The notes beneath the pieces are model-generated. The model made no database searches. It was not told the DNA's origin and was given only the letters and a program-made list of their open reading frames with translations. Source: Coriobacteriia bacterium (GTDB lineage: Bacteria; Actinomycetota; Coriobacteriia; Anaerosomatales; Anaerosomataceae). Taken from it: DNA of 64,000 nt. This document shows, piece by piece, positions 38,758 through 47,707 of this stretch. The translations under genes were made by a program, and so were the position numbers. Each line of letters opens with the position of its first letter. Within the stretch, counting starts at the first letter, position 1. The stretch is from contig JAFGVD010000015.1 of assembly GCA_016938135.1 (NCBI GenBank), forward strand, positions 1 to 64,000. Reading direction: 5' to 3'.

Positions 38758-40070
38758 GAGCTGCCCTCTTCATCTGAACCGAACAATGCGTCCCTCTCCT
38801 GATCAACCGAACGGGCGAACCTGTAGGCGTTCCAGCGAGCCCATGTCTGTCCGTTTTCATCGGTGCGAAGCCGGACCTCTCGCGGTACTCCAACATAGAG
38901 TGCCGTCGCGCCGAGAAACACCAGGGCGAAACCGGCGAACAGGGGGATGACACTCCATTCACGGGCGAGAACGAACGTCGCCCAACGTCGCCTTCCGTCA
39001 AGTCGCACTGTAACATCATCAAGAGAGACCGTGTCGGTCGTCATAGTCGACTGAGCCACAACCTCGCCATCAAGCTCACGACGAAGCACGAACTCGGGCT
39101 CGTCGCTCATCGACTGAGTTCCCGGATCTTCCACACACTTCAAACGCAAGACACTCCCGTCTTGCAGCGGTATGTCCATGTAGGTGGGATTCCCGACACC
39201 TAGCGGTTGCGACAAATCGGCGCGCTGCATCAACTCCGTACCATCCGGAAAGGCCACAGTCAGGAAGTACGAGTAGCCGAACCTCTGGTCCTGGTATATC
39301 CTCACGCCCCTTACGACACGCGAGCCGTTAATGGAGACCGTCAGCTGCTCCTGTTGAGCTGAGTCGCCCAACAAGATGACAGTCTCCAGCTGACGTACGC
39401 TCCCGTCATCCCAGAACCGCGGCGTCACCGACGCCAACTCCAGAGGCTCTTCAAGACTTAGAGGACTTGCCAGTACTCCATAATCCTGCGCCACGACTTG
39501 GGTGGTCGCGTCAAGGCTTTCGCCTTCCACAAGAACGACCATGCTTCGCGCTGTGGTCAGGATGGTAAGCACTGCGAACGCAAGTGCGATGAGCATACCT
39601 AGATGGAGCAGTGACGCGCCCCATAGATTCCATGGGTTCTTCAGGAACCTCGATTCGTCGCCGATCCGACCCGCAGCCCAGTAACGAAGCGCGGCCATCG
39701 ACTCTTCAAGACCGGGTCGGTCACCGACAACATGCCAACCCGAAAGCCCGGACCACGTCCGCGGTCGAAACGTGCGGCGATAGTCTCGTCTCAACATATT
39801 AAGCGTCGCGAGACCCAGGGTCAGCCAGCACAGCGCCAGCAGGAACGCGAATCCCCAGGTAGAAACCACGTGATCAAGTCCGGCTGCCTTGAGTGCGTCC
39901 ACAAGGAAAGGAGCCTTGGCCTGTAGCGCATCAAGACCATCCGGACTGGTCACACGTTGCGGGACAAGCGCGGCCAGAAGTACGGCTATCCCTAGGCCGG
40001 AAATCAGCAGCAGAACCGTTCTACGAGATAGCATGACTCGCTTCAGTTGACGACCCAGCGTTCGTGGCAT
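38754..40070 (-). CDS. resB: Cytochrome c biogenesis protein ResB (System II)
   Basis: N-terminal TM cluster, GASLLHLGMLIALAFAVLT, large periplasmic domain with FGYSYFLTVAFPDG; overlaps ccsB by 4 bp. Confidence 0.9.
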   Translation of the reverse strand: MPRTLGRQLKRVMLSRRTVLLLISGLGIAVLLAALVPQRVTSPDGLDALQAKAPFLVDALKAAGLDHVVSTWGFAFLLALCWLTLGLATLNMLRRDYRRTFRPRTWSGLSGWHVVGDRPGLEESMAALRYWAAGRIGDESRFLKNPWNLWGASLLHLGMLIALAFAVLTILTTARSMVVLVEGESLDATTQVVAQDYGVLASPLSLEEPLELASVTPRFWDDGSVRQLETVILLGDSAQQEQLTVSINGSRVVRGVRIYQDQRFGYSYFLTVAFPDGTELMQRADLSQPLGVGNPTYMDIPLQDGSVLRLKCVEDPGTQSMSDEPEFVLRRELDGEVVAQSTMTTDTVSLDDVTVRLDGRRRWATFVLAREWSVIPLFAGFALVFLGATALYVGVPREVRLRTDENGQTWARWNAYRFARSVDQERDALFGSDEEGSS

Positions 40071-40089
40071 ACGAGTCACTGGCGCATCA

Positions 40090-43000
40090 TCACCAGCCTG
40101 TATCGGTCCCGTCGTACACAACGTGCGAGCCGCACCCGCTCGCAGTGGTGACGGTGCAGTTGTTCTTGGTCATGAACGTGTAGCTCACTGAATAATTGCT
40201 GACGTACACGGTGGTCTTGTCTCCCAGATAAGCGTATCTGCTGGGCATGGTGCCATTCGCATCAGCAATCAGGCGCCCGAGCTTGCTTCCGTGCGGCACG
40301 ATAGTGTGACAACGATAGCAGGCAGCAGATGCGTGCGCACCGGTCGACGCAGTGTGCGCTCTGTTATCTGAAAATCCATTGTGGCAGTTGTCACAGAGGA
40401 GGCCCGTCTGTGTACCGGCGGCGAGCCCGTTGATCGTGTATGGGGTACCTGTCGAAGTAAAAGGCCAATAACCCTTGAGCATGTGCGGCAAAGACGAACC
40501 GTGCGGCCCAACAGCAGCCGAATCCGTACTACGCGGTCCATGGCAATCAGAACAGTACATCGTCTGAGTCCCCACAGCCTTCCAACCGGTATCCATCCAG
40601 TCTGCGTTGAGCGCCTTCGTGGAGCCAAGAGGCGCAACCACGGGATGATACGAAGCATTGTTCGGGTTGAAGTCCAGCGCAACGTTAGTCCACAGGTTGG
40701 CGCCTGTCCCACCCCACGATGTGACATTCGTATTAGCACCCGAGTGGCACTTGAAGCAGATCTGGTACTCAGCGTACTTCGAGCTTGCGGTCGTCGTCTT
40801 GGTGTAGCCGGTGGGAGCTGTCCAGTTGGCACCCGGCGAGTACGTAGGCTCCTGACCCCATGCGCCCCAAAGCGGCGAACCGCTCGCGATAGTACTGGTA
40901 CCCGTGGTATGGATCGTCGAGCCTGAGACGCCATTTCCCGTGGCGTGCGCATCGTGGCAGTCCTCGCACTCGACGTGTTTGTTCGCGCTTATCTCCGCCT
41001 GTGTCTCGTCCGACTCATGGACGCCCGAGTACGTGCCGACTCCATGCTTCTTGATGGACCAGGGAGAAGTCGTGTTGGCGTACGACGAACCAAAGAGCAG
41101 CGAGACGCTCTGCGACCTCGCACTCATAGTCTTAACGCCGTAGCCGTCGCTCAGCGTAGAACCCGTGTGACAGGCGAAGCACAGGTTCTCCTCGGTGGGC
41201 GAACCGGTTGCCCCAAGTGCTGCCGCTATCCTGCTCTCGGCTGACGTGTGCGTCCCTATCTTGTAGGTGCCGGTCTGGAACCACGCGCTGGTCCCGGCGC
41301 TGTCGGTGTGACACTTAGTGCAGTTGGCCTGGAAGGCCGAGCCATCGTCATAGCCCACCTTGGCTACGCTGTTAACAGCGTAGTCGTGCGCCTTGCCTGC
41401 ATATGTGCTGCCGCTGATCACAGGAGTGGCCTCTGAGCCGCCGACCTTCTGCTGCGTGCTCTTGGTCTGCGCCACATCGTGACAACTCACACAGATACCG
41501 TACGGAGCCGACGACGAGTAATCGGTGCTCGCTGCCGTGCCGGTGTTGTCGTCGATGCTGGTACGCAGGTTAGTGCTCTTGTCAGTGAAGTAGTTGTGAT
41601 CGGTGTGGCAGCTCACGCAGGCGAGCTTATTGTCAGAAATCGGGTACGTGGCGGTCGCTCCGGGAGCCATGTCCGACCCACGCACATCATCCGTGTCCAT
41701 AGCATGATGATACGTGTCCGTGGATGAATCCATGACGCTATACGCTGAGTGGCACAGATAGCAGTCCATACCACCGGGAGAGACGCCACTGCCGGGATTG
41801 TGAACGTTGATGCCGCTGTCTGCGGTCATCGTACCGTGACACGTAAGACAAGATGCCGAGTCATCACGATAGTGCCCGCTCAGCTCCGGGACCTTGAGTC
41901 CTACGACCCCAGACCTGACTGTGCGGTCTATGCCCTCTATCTCTGCTCCCGCCGAGACAACCGCATACGCGCTACCATTCCAACCGTAGGCGTCTGTATT
42001 CCCCGACGAAGACCCGCACGTCGTGTGGCAGGTGAAGCAGAACTCGCGAACGCCCAACGCATCGGTCAGGTCGAGTTCCCCGTTCGAATCACCGACTGCG
42101 ATCGTGGTATCGGCGCTCGTCTGAGTGATGACCAGCAGCCCGTTGGGAGTGGCGGAACCATGGGGGTTATGGCAGTCGTAGCACGGAAGCGCCGACTCAG
42201 CTGGCAGCGTGCCTGTATCGCTCTCGATCTTGTGGCCAAAGCGAGTGCTCGTCGTCTGAGTGGCTCCCCCGCCCGCCGTCGACGGATAGTACTGCTTGAT
42301 GTTGTAGCCCGTCGTCGTTCCATCGTGGCAATCGAAACACAGTGTGAAGTCAGTGGTCGTGAAAGTGGAGACAAGGCCGTCGTAGTCGTTGTCAGCACGA
42401 TGCGAAACGTGACAGTAGAGGCAGTCCCCCTCCACGCGCGCCGGATCGGCTGCTGATGCCGGGATCGTCGCGTGCGGGTTGTTTGCGTCACTCAGGTACC
42501 CCGGGAACGTGCCCACCACGGGATAGCCTGTGGCGTCCCTGGTGGGAGACGTCACGTCGTACGTCTCCGTACCCGAGTACCAATCATTCGTGCCGTTGTG
42601 ACATGCTAGACACCAGTCGTTTCCGACGCTCGCCACGGCAACGCCGTTGACGGTCTGCGCAGGCAACATCGTTCGCGTGGCTGGATCGAGGTGTGGGGAG
42701 TGGCAATTAGTGCATACGTCAGTGAGGTCCCCATCAGTGGCCGCCTCTTCGACCGAATGCCCACTCGGCATGGCGGCATCGAAAGAGTTCTCACCAGACT
42801 CCACGTTCTTCTCGGCAAGGGTGCCGTCATGGCATGTCAGGCACACGGATGTCTGACCCGGCGTACTACCTGTCTGTCGCATCAAGATACCCGCGTCAGC
42901 GGCTTCGTGGACCGAATGGCACATCTTACAGAGCGCCGTCCCTGTCGTATACGTCCCGTGCGGCGATGGCGGCTCCCATGCTGCTGACACCGGACCCGCG

Positions 43001-45441
43001 ACTTCTGACTGAGCCGAGATGTTGCCCGCTGCATCGTACGCCTTCACTGCGTAGTAGTAGTTCTGGCCGGCGACGCCTGATTCATCGTCGAACGACAACG
43101 AGGTAGTGTTGCCGATAGGCGTGAACGGACCGGCAGGGTTAAGGGCACGCAGCACCGTGTAGCCCACAGGGTCGCCGCTTGAAGCGGCCCACGCGATGGT
43201 GGCGATCGTGGGATCTGCTACACCTGCGGTGAGGGTGCTTATGACGGGGATACTTGGCGGAGTGACATCAAACGAGCTATCCGCGCTATAGAACTCCATC
43301 GTCTGGACATCATTGCTGTTGAGGCCGTCAGAGACCGTCCCGGCCGCTACGCCGAGCGTATAGAGTACATCGGCCGTCTGCGCACTCGTTGTCAGCAGAA
43401 CCGTACGTGAATCCGCCTGCAGCACAGCGCTGGAGACGGTGAGCCCACCGGAGAGCGTGAAACCGCTGGCGTTCTCGAGCGTGACGCTCTCGCTGAAGAT
43501 CGCCTGAACCGTGGTCGAGTCCACGGGCACCAGCGACTGCAAGGTGGGCTTCACATTGTCCACAAGTAGAGAGCTAAGTGCCGAAAGCTCATTGCCGGCC
43601 GCATCACTGAAGAGGGCGGAGACGATGAAAGTGACTCCGTCCGCCTCGGGAACAGTGAACTCCGGGTCCCAAGTGGCAAACCCGGGGCTGGTGGCGGTAG
43701 CATCCGTCCAGACACTGGAGAAGACCCACTCGTCACCATCGAAATCCCAATAGGCATCGTCAGTCGAACGTTTGACCGACACCTTGACCGAGACTATGCC
43801 CGACAACGCATCGGCAGCAGTACCGGTGATCTGGTACTTGGAACCGGGACTCGCCGAGATGCTCGTTCCGGACGAGGGCTGGGTAAGAACGCAGCTCGTG
43901 GAATCAGGTGCCACGTTGTCCGTCACGACGCCTTCGCCCGACATCGTCGACGTCAGCGTGCTGAAGGTCGTCACGACGGCAGGGGCGTTCACACCGATCC
44001 CACCATATTCGATCTGCGAGCCTATACCTTCGCTGTGTTCGCATGAGGCCGCCACATCATAGGCAACCCACACGTCAACATGACCAGCATCCGGGACGAC
44101 GACACTGAGACCCGTGAATGCCGCGTTCGCTCCCGAACCATACGCCATGCTGCCAAGAAGCGTGTCCTCGGTCGCATCAAAGGTTCCGTTGCCATCATCC
44201 AGGTAGATCTTCACCAGTGAGACCGCTGCCGAGGTCAGGGTGTCGGGGCGGTGGACCGTTATCTTGTTGACTGTCACTGCGCCCTGTGAGGCCGCCAGCC
44301 TGATGTTGTCGATCAACACGCTGGTGGCCGGCGATTTCACGTACCTTACCGACGACGGGATATGATCCGCATTGCTCACCGTCAACCTAGGCGTCTTCAC
44401 TGCGAAAACGGTAGGCGAAGCGGGCATCGGCAGCCCGGATATCGTCTGGACGTTCGTGGTGGTGGTCGCCGTGACCTTGGCATCCATGGTGGCGCCATCT
44501 GTCGCACCGGAGGCAACGACATAGGTGACCAGGTACTGCTGCGACGTATCGGTGATCGCCTCGTTCACGGACACGGTCGCGTTGGCACCGGAGAACGTAG
44601 CCGCCGTGGCGTTCAGCTTGACATCGGTGCCTGCAGTCAGCGCCCCGTCGCCATTGACGTCTCTGTAGACATAGACACCGGACACATTGGCCTCGGGAGA
44701 GGTCTTGCTGTTATTCACTGTGAGCGTATTGATGACCGGCCCGGAAGTATCCCCTGCAGTCCTACGCAGTGAAAAGCGGTTGACCACGACCTCCTGCGAT
44801 GGCACTACATCGGCCGCCGTAGGCTGTCCGCCTGTATGCGCCGAGAAAGTGACCGTGTTAGGCGTCGTCGCCGTGTACTCCACGACGATCTCCATCTGGG
44901 TCACGCGGAGGCTTGCGGCATTGGTGAAGCTACCGATCACGATACCTTCAAGAGCCTGGACATCGGCCCAGCTCCAGCTGCCACCACCCGGACGTTCAGT
45001 GAGCGCTTGCTCGAAAGTCTGATATGCCGAAGAAACCGATGACGCCGATGCATAGGTCGTAGAACCGCTCAGGGCAAGACCCAGCTGGATGCTGGCGAAA
45101 GGCGTTCCAACACTCTTGTAGCCTCTTGCCACGACCCGCAGCGTCACCTTGCTGATAGTGCCGGTGGCCGAGGGGTCCGCCAGGCTTACACTTAGCGGGC
45201 TCGTTCCTGATGTGGTGACGTAGGTCGTGTCACCGTCGTTAGCGGAGATCGCCGTAGCGATCGTCCCCGTGTTCGCCGTCCATCCCGACGAACTCACAAC
45301 CGCATCCGGAGCGAGGCTCAGCGTGGCCGCTTGAGCCAGGGAGGTCGCAAAGGCCATGGCACCCGCAACCAGCACAACAAGCCCGACGCGTACCGCGCGG
45401 GCTAGCTTGTCTCCCTTGTGGATCCACCGACTCAAGCGCAT
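40090..45441 (-). CDS. Giant secreted multiheme c-type cytochrome (19 CxxCH) with Ig-like and FN3 domains
   Basis: Signal peptide; DNVKPTLQSLVPVDSTTVQAIFSESV Ig-like; PPSIPVISTLTAG...YYYAVKAYDAAGN FN3; 19 CxxCH motifs counted by eye (CKMCH ... CYRCH). Confidence 0.92.
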   Translation of the reverse strand: MRLSRWIHKGDKLARAVRVGLVVLVAGAMAFATSLAQAATLSLAPDAVVSSSGWTANTGTIATAISANDGDTTYVTTSGTSPLSVSLADPSATGTISKVTLRVVARGYKSVGTPFASIQLGLALSGSTTYASASSVSSAYQTFEQALTERPGGGSWSWADVQALEGIVIGSFTNAASLRVTQMEIVVEYTATTPNTVTFSAHTGGQPTAADVVPSQEVVVNRFSLRRTAGDTSGPVINTLTVNNSKTSPEANVSGVYVYRDVNGDGALTAGTDVKLNATAATFSGANATVSVNEAITDTSQQYLVTYVVASGATDGATMDAKVTATTTTNVQTISGLPMPASPTVFAVKTPRLTVSNADHIPSSVRYVKSPATSVLIDNIRLAASQGAVTVNKITVHRPDTLTSAAVSLVKIYLDDGNGTFDATEDTLLGSMAYGSGANAAFTGLSVVVPDAGHVDVWVAYDVAASCEHSEGIGSQIEYGGIGVNAPAVVTTFSTLTSTMSGEGVVTDNVAPDSTSCVLTQPSSGTSISASPGSKYQITGTAADALSGIVSVKVSVKRSTDDAYWDFDGDEWVFSSVWTDATATSPGFATWDPEFTVPEADGVTFIVSALFSDAAGNELSALSSLLVDNVKPTLQSLVPVDSTTVQAIFSESVTLENASGFTLSGGLTVSSAVLQADSRTVLLTTSAQTADVLYTLGVAAGTVSDGLNSNDVQTMEFYSADSSFDVTPPSIPVISTLTAGVADPTIATIAWAASSGDPVGYTVLRALNPAGPFTPIGNTTSLSFDDESGVAGQNYYYAVKAYDAAGNISAQSEVAGPVSAAWEPPSPHGTYTTGTALCKMCHSVHEAADAGILMRQTGSTPGQTSVCLTCHDGTLAEKNVESGENSFDAAMPSGHSVEEAATDGDLTDVCTNCHSPHLDPATRTMLPAQTVNGVAVASVGNDWCLACHNGTNDWYSGTETYDVTSPTRDATGYPVVGTFPGYLSDANNPHATIPASAADPARVEGDCLYCHVSHRADNDYDGLVSTFTTTDFTLCFDCHDGTTTGYNIKQYYPSTAGGGATQTTSTRFGHKIESDTGTLPAESALPCYDCHNPHGSATPNGLLVITQTSADTTIAVGDSNGELDLTDALGVREFCFTCHTTCGSSSGNTDAYGWNGSAYAVVSAGAEIEGIDRTVRSGVVGLKVPELSGHYRDDSASCLTCHGTMTADSGINVHNPGSGVSPGGMDCYLCHSAYSVMDSSTDTYHHAMDTDDVRGSDMAPGATATYPISDNKLACVSCHTDHNYFTDKSTNLRTSIDDNTGTAASTDYSSSAPYGICVSCHDVAQTKSTQQKVGGSEATPVISGSTYAGKAHDYAVNSVAKVGYDDGSAFQANCTKCHTDSAGTSAWFQTGTYKIGTHTSAESRIAAALGATGSPTEENLCFACHTGSTLSDGYGVKTMSARSQSVSLLFGSSYANTTSPWSIKKHGVGTYSGVHESDETQAEISANKHVECEDCHDAHATGNGVSGSTIHTTGTSTIASGSPLWGAWGQEPTYSPGANWTAPTGYTKTTTASSKYAEYQICFKCHSGANTNVTSWGGTGANLWTNVALDFNPNNASYHPVVAPLGSTKALNADWMDTGWKAVGTQTMYCSDCHGPRSTDSAAVGPHGSSLPHMLKGYWPFTSTGTPYTINGLAAGTQTGLLCDNCHNGFSDNRAHTASTGAHASAACYRCHTIVPHGSKLGRLIADANGTMPSRYAYLGDKTTVYVSNYSVSYTFMTKNNCTVTTASGCGSHVVYDGTDTGW

Positions 45442-45464
45442 ACCCCCATGCATGCTCTAATCAC

Positions 45465-45485
45465 CGATGCAACAGTCGTGCATCG
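45465..45485. promoter_or_regulatory. Hyphenated palindrome in leader of the giant cytochrome gene
   Basis: CGATGCA-acagtcg-TGCATCG. Confidence 0.4.
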
Positions 45486-45493
45486 TCACCATA

Positions 45494-45513
45494 GATGTGA
45501 ATCGTGTCACATC
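45494..45513. promoter_or_regulatory. Candidate Rex or CRP/FNR-type operator upstream of the giant cytochrome
   Basis: GATGTGA-ATCGTG-TCACATC; TGTGA-N6-TCACA core; ~53-72 nt upstream of the proposed start. Confidence 0.55.
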
Positions 45514-45579
45514 CCATAGTGACATCTTCGGCAGCTTCTTACCAGGTCTTAACGCTCCTCAGAAGCGCGATGTATCGGT

Positions 45580-46572
45580 CTACTCGGCAACAGGCAAGCG
45601 CACGTTGTAGACCACTATCTTGCCGGTGTCAGCATCTGTCACATATAGACGCTGATCGGCGTCGATCCAGCACGCGTCGCGGGGGCTTGAGAGCGCCGCA
45701 TCCGGGTCCGTCAAATCAGCAGTCCAGATGCGGCGAATGCCGTCGTCGGCCACCACAGAAACACGTTTGCCGAACGTCTCTATCACGAACTCCTCGGAGT
45801 CTATTCCCTGCAAGACTCCGCGTGGCAGCGAGTAGCGCTCAGAGAGGCTACGGACGAGTCTGCCGCTTTGCGCGTCCAACACCACCACGCGTCCCGCGTT
45901 CGAGTCCGCAACATGCAGCCCGTCATCCGCAAGGAACATGCCTCCGCAGTAAGTCAGCGCCGGCATCAGTTCCTGCCCGAGCGTTCGCAGGTACCGACCA
46001 TCATCTGCCGAGAACACCAGGATCGTATGGCTCGCCCCATCGGCGACGAAGAGCTCGCCATCGGCGAATGCGAGAGCCGTTGGCTGCAACGGGACAATCT
46101 CGGCGTCATCTCCCAAGATCATCAGAAGCTCCGCGTTCTTGCGCGTGCTCAACACGAGTACTCGCAACGAAGCGCTGTCAATGACCGCGATACGGTGATC
46201 ATCCAAGACGGCGACGTCTGACGGGTAGGCGCTGCTGGCACCCTCGGCAACCGGGATCTGGATGTCATCCAGCCGTCGGGCATCCAGCGTGAACACCGCG
46301 ACCTTGCCGGCGTCTGACTCGGCTATGTAGAGGTTCTTGCCGTCCGAGTCGATGCCCATGGGGCCCTGCAATGCCGTATCCTCGGGCGCCGGAAATCGAC
46401 CGGCGTACATGATCTCTTCGGTGGAGCCTTCAGGAAACCCGGGGAATTCCACCCCCCCGCCTGCAGGCTGCAGCACCCAATAGAGGAGGGCTGCAGTGCC
46501 AAGAGCGAGCACAAGCGCGAGCGCGACAAGGAATGCCCGGTGCTTGGGAGAGTCGCTCATATTCAGGCGCAT
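45580..46572 (-). CDS. NHL-repeat / six-bladed beta-propeller membrane-anchored protein
   Basis: N-terminal TM, then repeats GPMGIDSDGKNLYIAES.AGKVAVF, LADDGLHVADSNAGRVVVLDAQSG. Confidence 0.85.
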   Translation of the reverse strand: MRLNMSDSPKHRAFLVALALVLALGTAALLYWVLQPAGGGVEFPGFPEGSTEEIMYAGRFPAPEDTALQGPMGIDSDGKNLYIAESDAGKVAVFTLDARRLDDIQIPVAEGASSAYPSDVAVLDDHRIAVIDSASLRVLVLSTRKNAELLMILGDDAEIVPLQPTALAFADGELFVADGASHTILVFSADDGRYLRTLGQELMPALTYCGGMFLADDGLHVADSNAGRVVVLDAQSGRLVRSLSERYSLPRGVLQGIDSEEFVIETFGKRVSVVADDGIRRIWTADLTDPDAALSSPRDACWIDADQRLYVTDADTGKIVVYNVRLPVAE

Positions 46573-46659
46573 GCTGGGCTCCTCGGCAGGTCTAGGCACG
46601 ATTAGTTGATAGTATCGCAAAACGCCGCCGGAGCTCAGGCATGGCGTCCTGGCATCAAC

Positions 46660-46689
46660 GCAGTCAGCCGTCTATCATGAAATGACTGC
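46660..46689. repeat. Inverted repeat GCAGTCA-N16-TGACTGC in divergent promoter region
   Basis: Read directly in the intergenic region between the 45580 (-) and 46732 (+) genes. Confidence 0.4.
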
Positions 46690-46731
46690 TTACCTGACCT
46701 CACTGCGACCAATGTCGCCCGGCGCGGATGG

Positions 46732-47703
46732 ATGCCCTTCAACGTGAGAAAACCGAAGTTCCGCCTGGTTATCTCCATAGCATTGCTCATAGGGTTGCTG
46801 CTCGTTGTGACGGCCATCGTCGGATCGTCACCCACGGCATGTGGCGCGTGCCACACTATGTCTCCTTACACGGAGGCACTACAGGAGTCCGCCCATTCGG
46901 ACATAGCCTGCTACGAATGCCACCTTCCTGCGGGCGCATGGGACTGGCCGGCGTTCAAGACGCATGAAGTCCTTGGGATGTACCCGGCTTCCATCATCAA
47001 GGCAAGGCTCGACGGCGCAGCAACGATGACCTCCCGGACCGCATGTCTGAAGTGCCACTCCGAGGTGCTCGAGGACGTCATCGAAGCCGGGGGTATCCGC
47101 ATCCAGCATGACTCATGCGCGCCTGAGGGCTCGTGCGATAGCTGTCACAGCACCGTAGCGCATGGCGAGAGCACGCGGTGGATCTTGGAACCCGCCATGG
47201 AGGACTGCATCGGCTGCCACCGGGACGAGAAAGCGCCAACCACATGCGACCTGTGCCACGCGGGCAAGACCACCGCAGAGCGCCTCTCAAGGGGCTCATG
47301 GGCGATCACTCACGGTCCGGAGTGGGAGACCACGCACGGCATGGGGGATCTACGTACGTGCGACGCCTGCCACGATGACAAGAAGTGTGCCTCCTGTCAC
47401 GACATCAAGCTGCCCCACCCGATGGACTTCGGGTCCACCCACCCTGCAGTCGCACTAGAGAACCCCGAGTCGTGCGAGACCTGTCACGACAGCGTTGCTT
47501 TGTGCGATGCATGTCACGGCATATCGATGCCTCACCCCGAGGGCTTCTTGTCAGAGCACTCCAAGATTGCCACCGGCACCGACGATGCGGTCTGCATCAG
47601 ATGCCACAAAGAAGCAGACTGCGTACGTTGCCACGTGGCACACACCCATCCGGGATCGACCGACGGACTGATCGGCGCCGGCCTCCCTGAGACGGGGAGG
47701 TGA
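46732..47703 (+). CDS. Membrane-anchored NapC/NrfH-like multiheme cytochrome (12 CxxCH)
   Basis: N-terminal TM; CGACHTMSPYTEALQESAHSDIACYECH; 12 CxxCH counted. Confidence 0.9.
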   Translation: MPFNVRKPKFRLVISIALLIGLLLVVTAIVGSSPTACGACHTMSPYTEALQESAHSDIACYECHLPAGAWDWPAFKTHEVLGMYPASIIKARLDGAATMTSRTACLKCHSEVLEDVIEAGGIRIQHDSCAPEGSCDSCHSTVAHGESTRWILEPAMEDCIGCHRDEKAPTTCDLCHAGKTTAERLSRGSWAITHGPEWETTHGMGDLRTCDACHDDKKCASCHDIKLPHPMDFGSTHPAVALENPESCETCHDSVALCDACHGISMPHPEGFLSEHSKIATGTDDAVCIRCHKEADCVRCHVAHTHPGSTDGLIGAGLPETGR

Positions 47704-47707
47704 CGGG

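Noticed and set aside
46573-46731. Possible c-di-GMP (GEMM) riboswitch upstream of the NapC-like cytochromes
   Set aside because: Considered because GEMM elements precede multiheme cytochromes in other bacteria, but the conserved ACGCAAAGCC core and second-stem GGTAG-type pattern were not found in this intergenic sequence.
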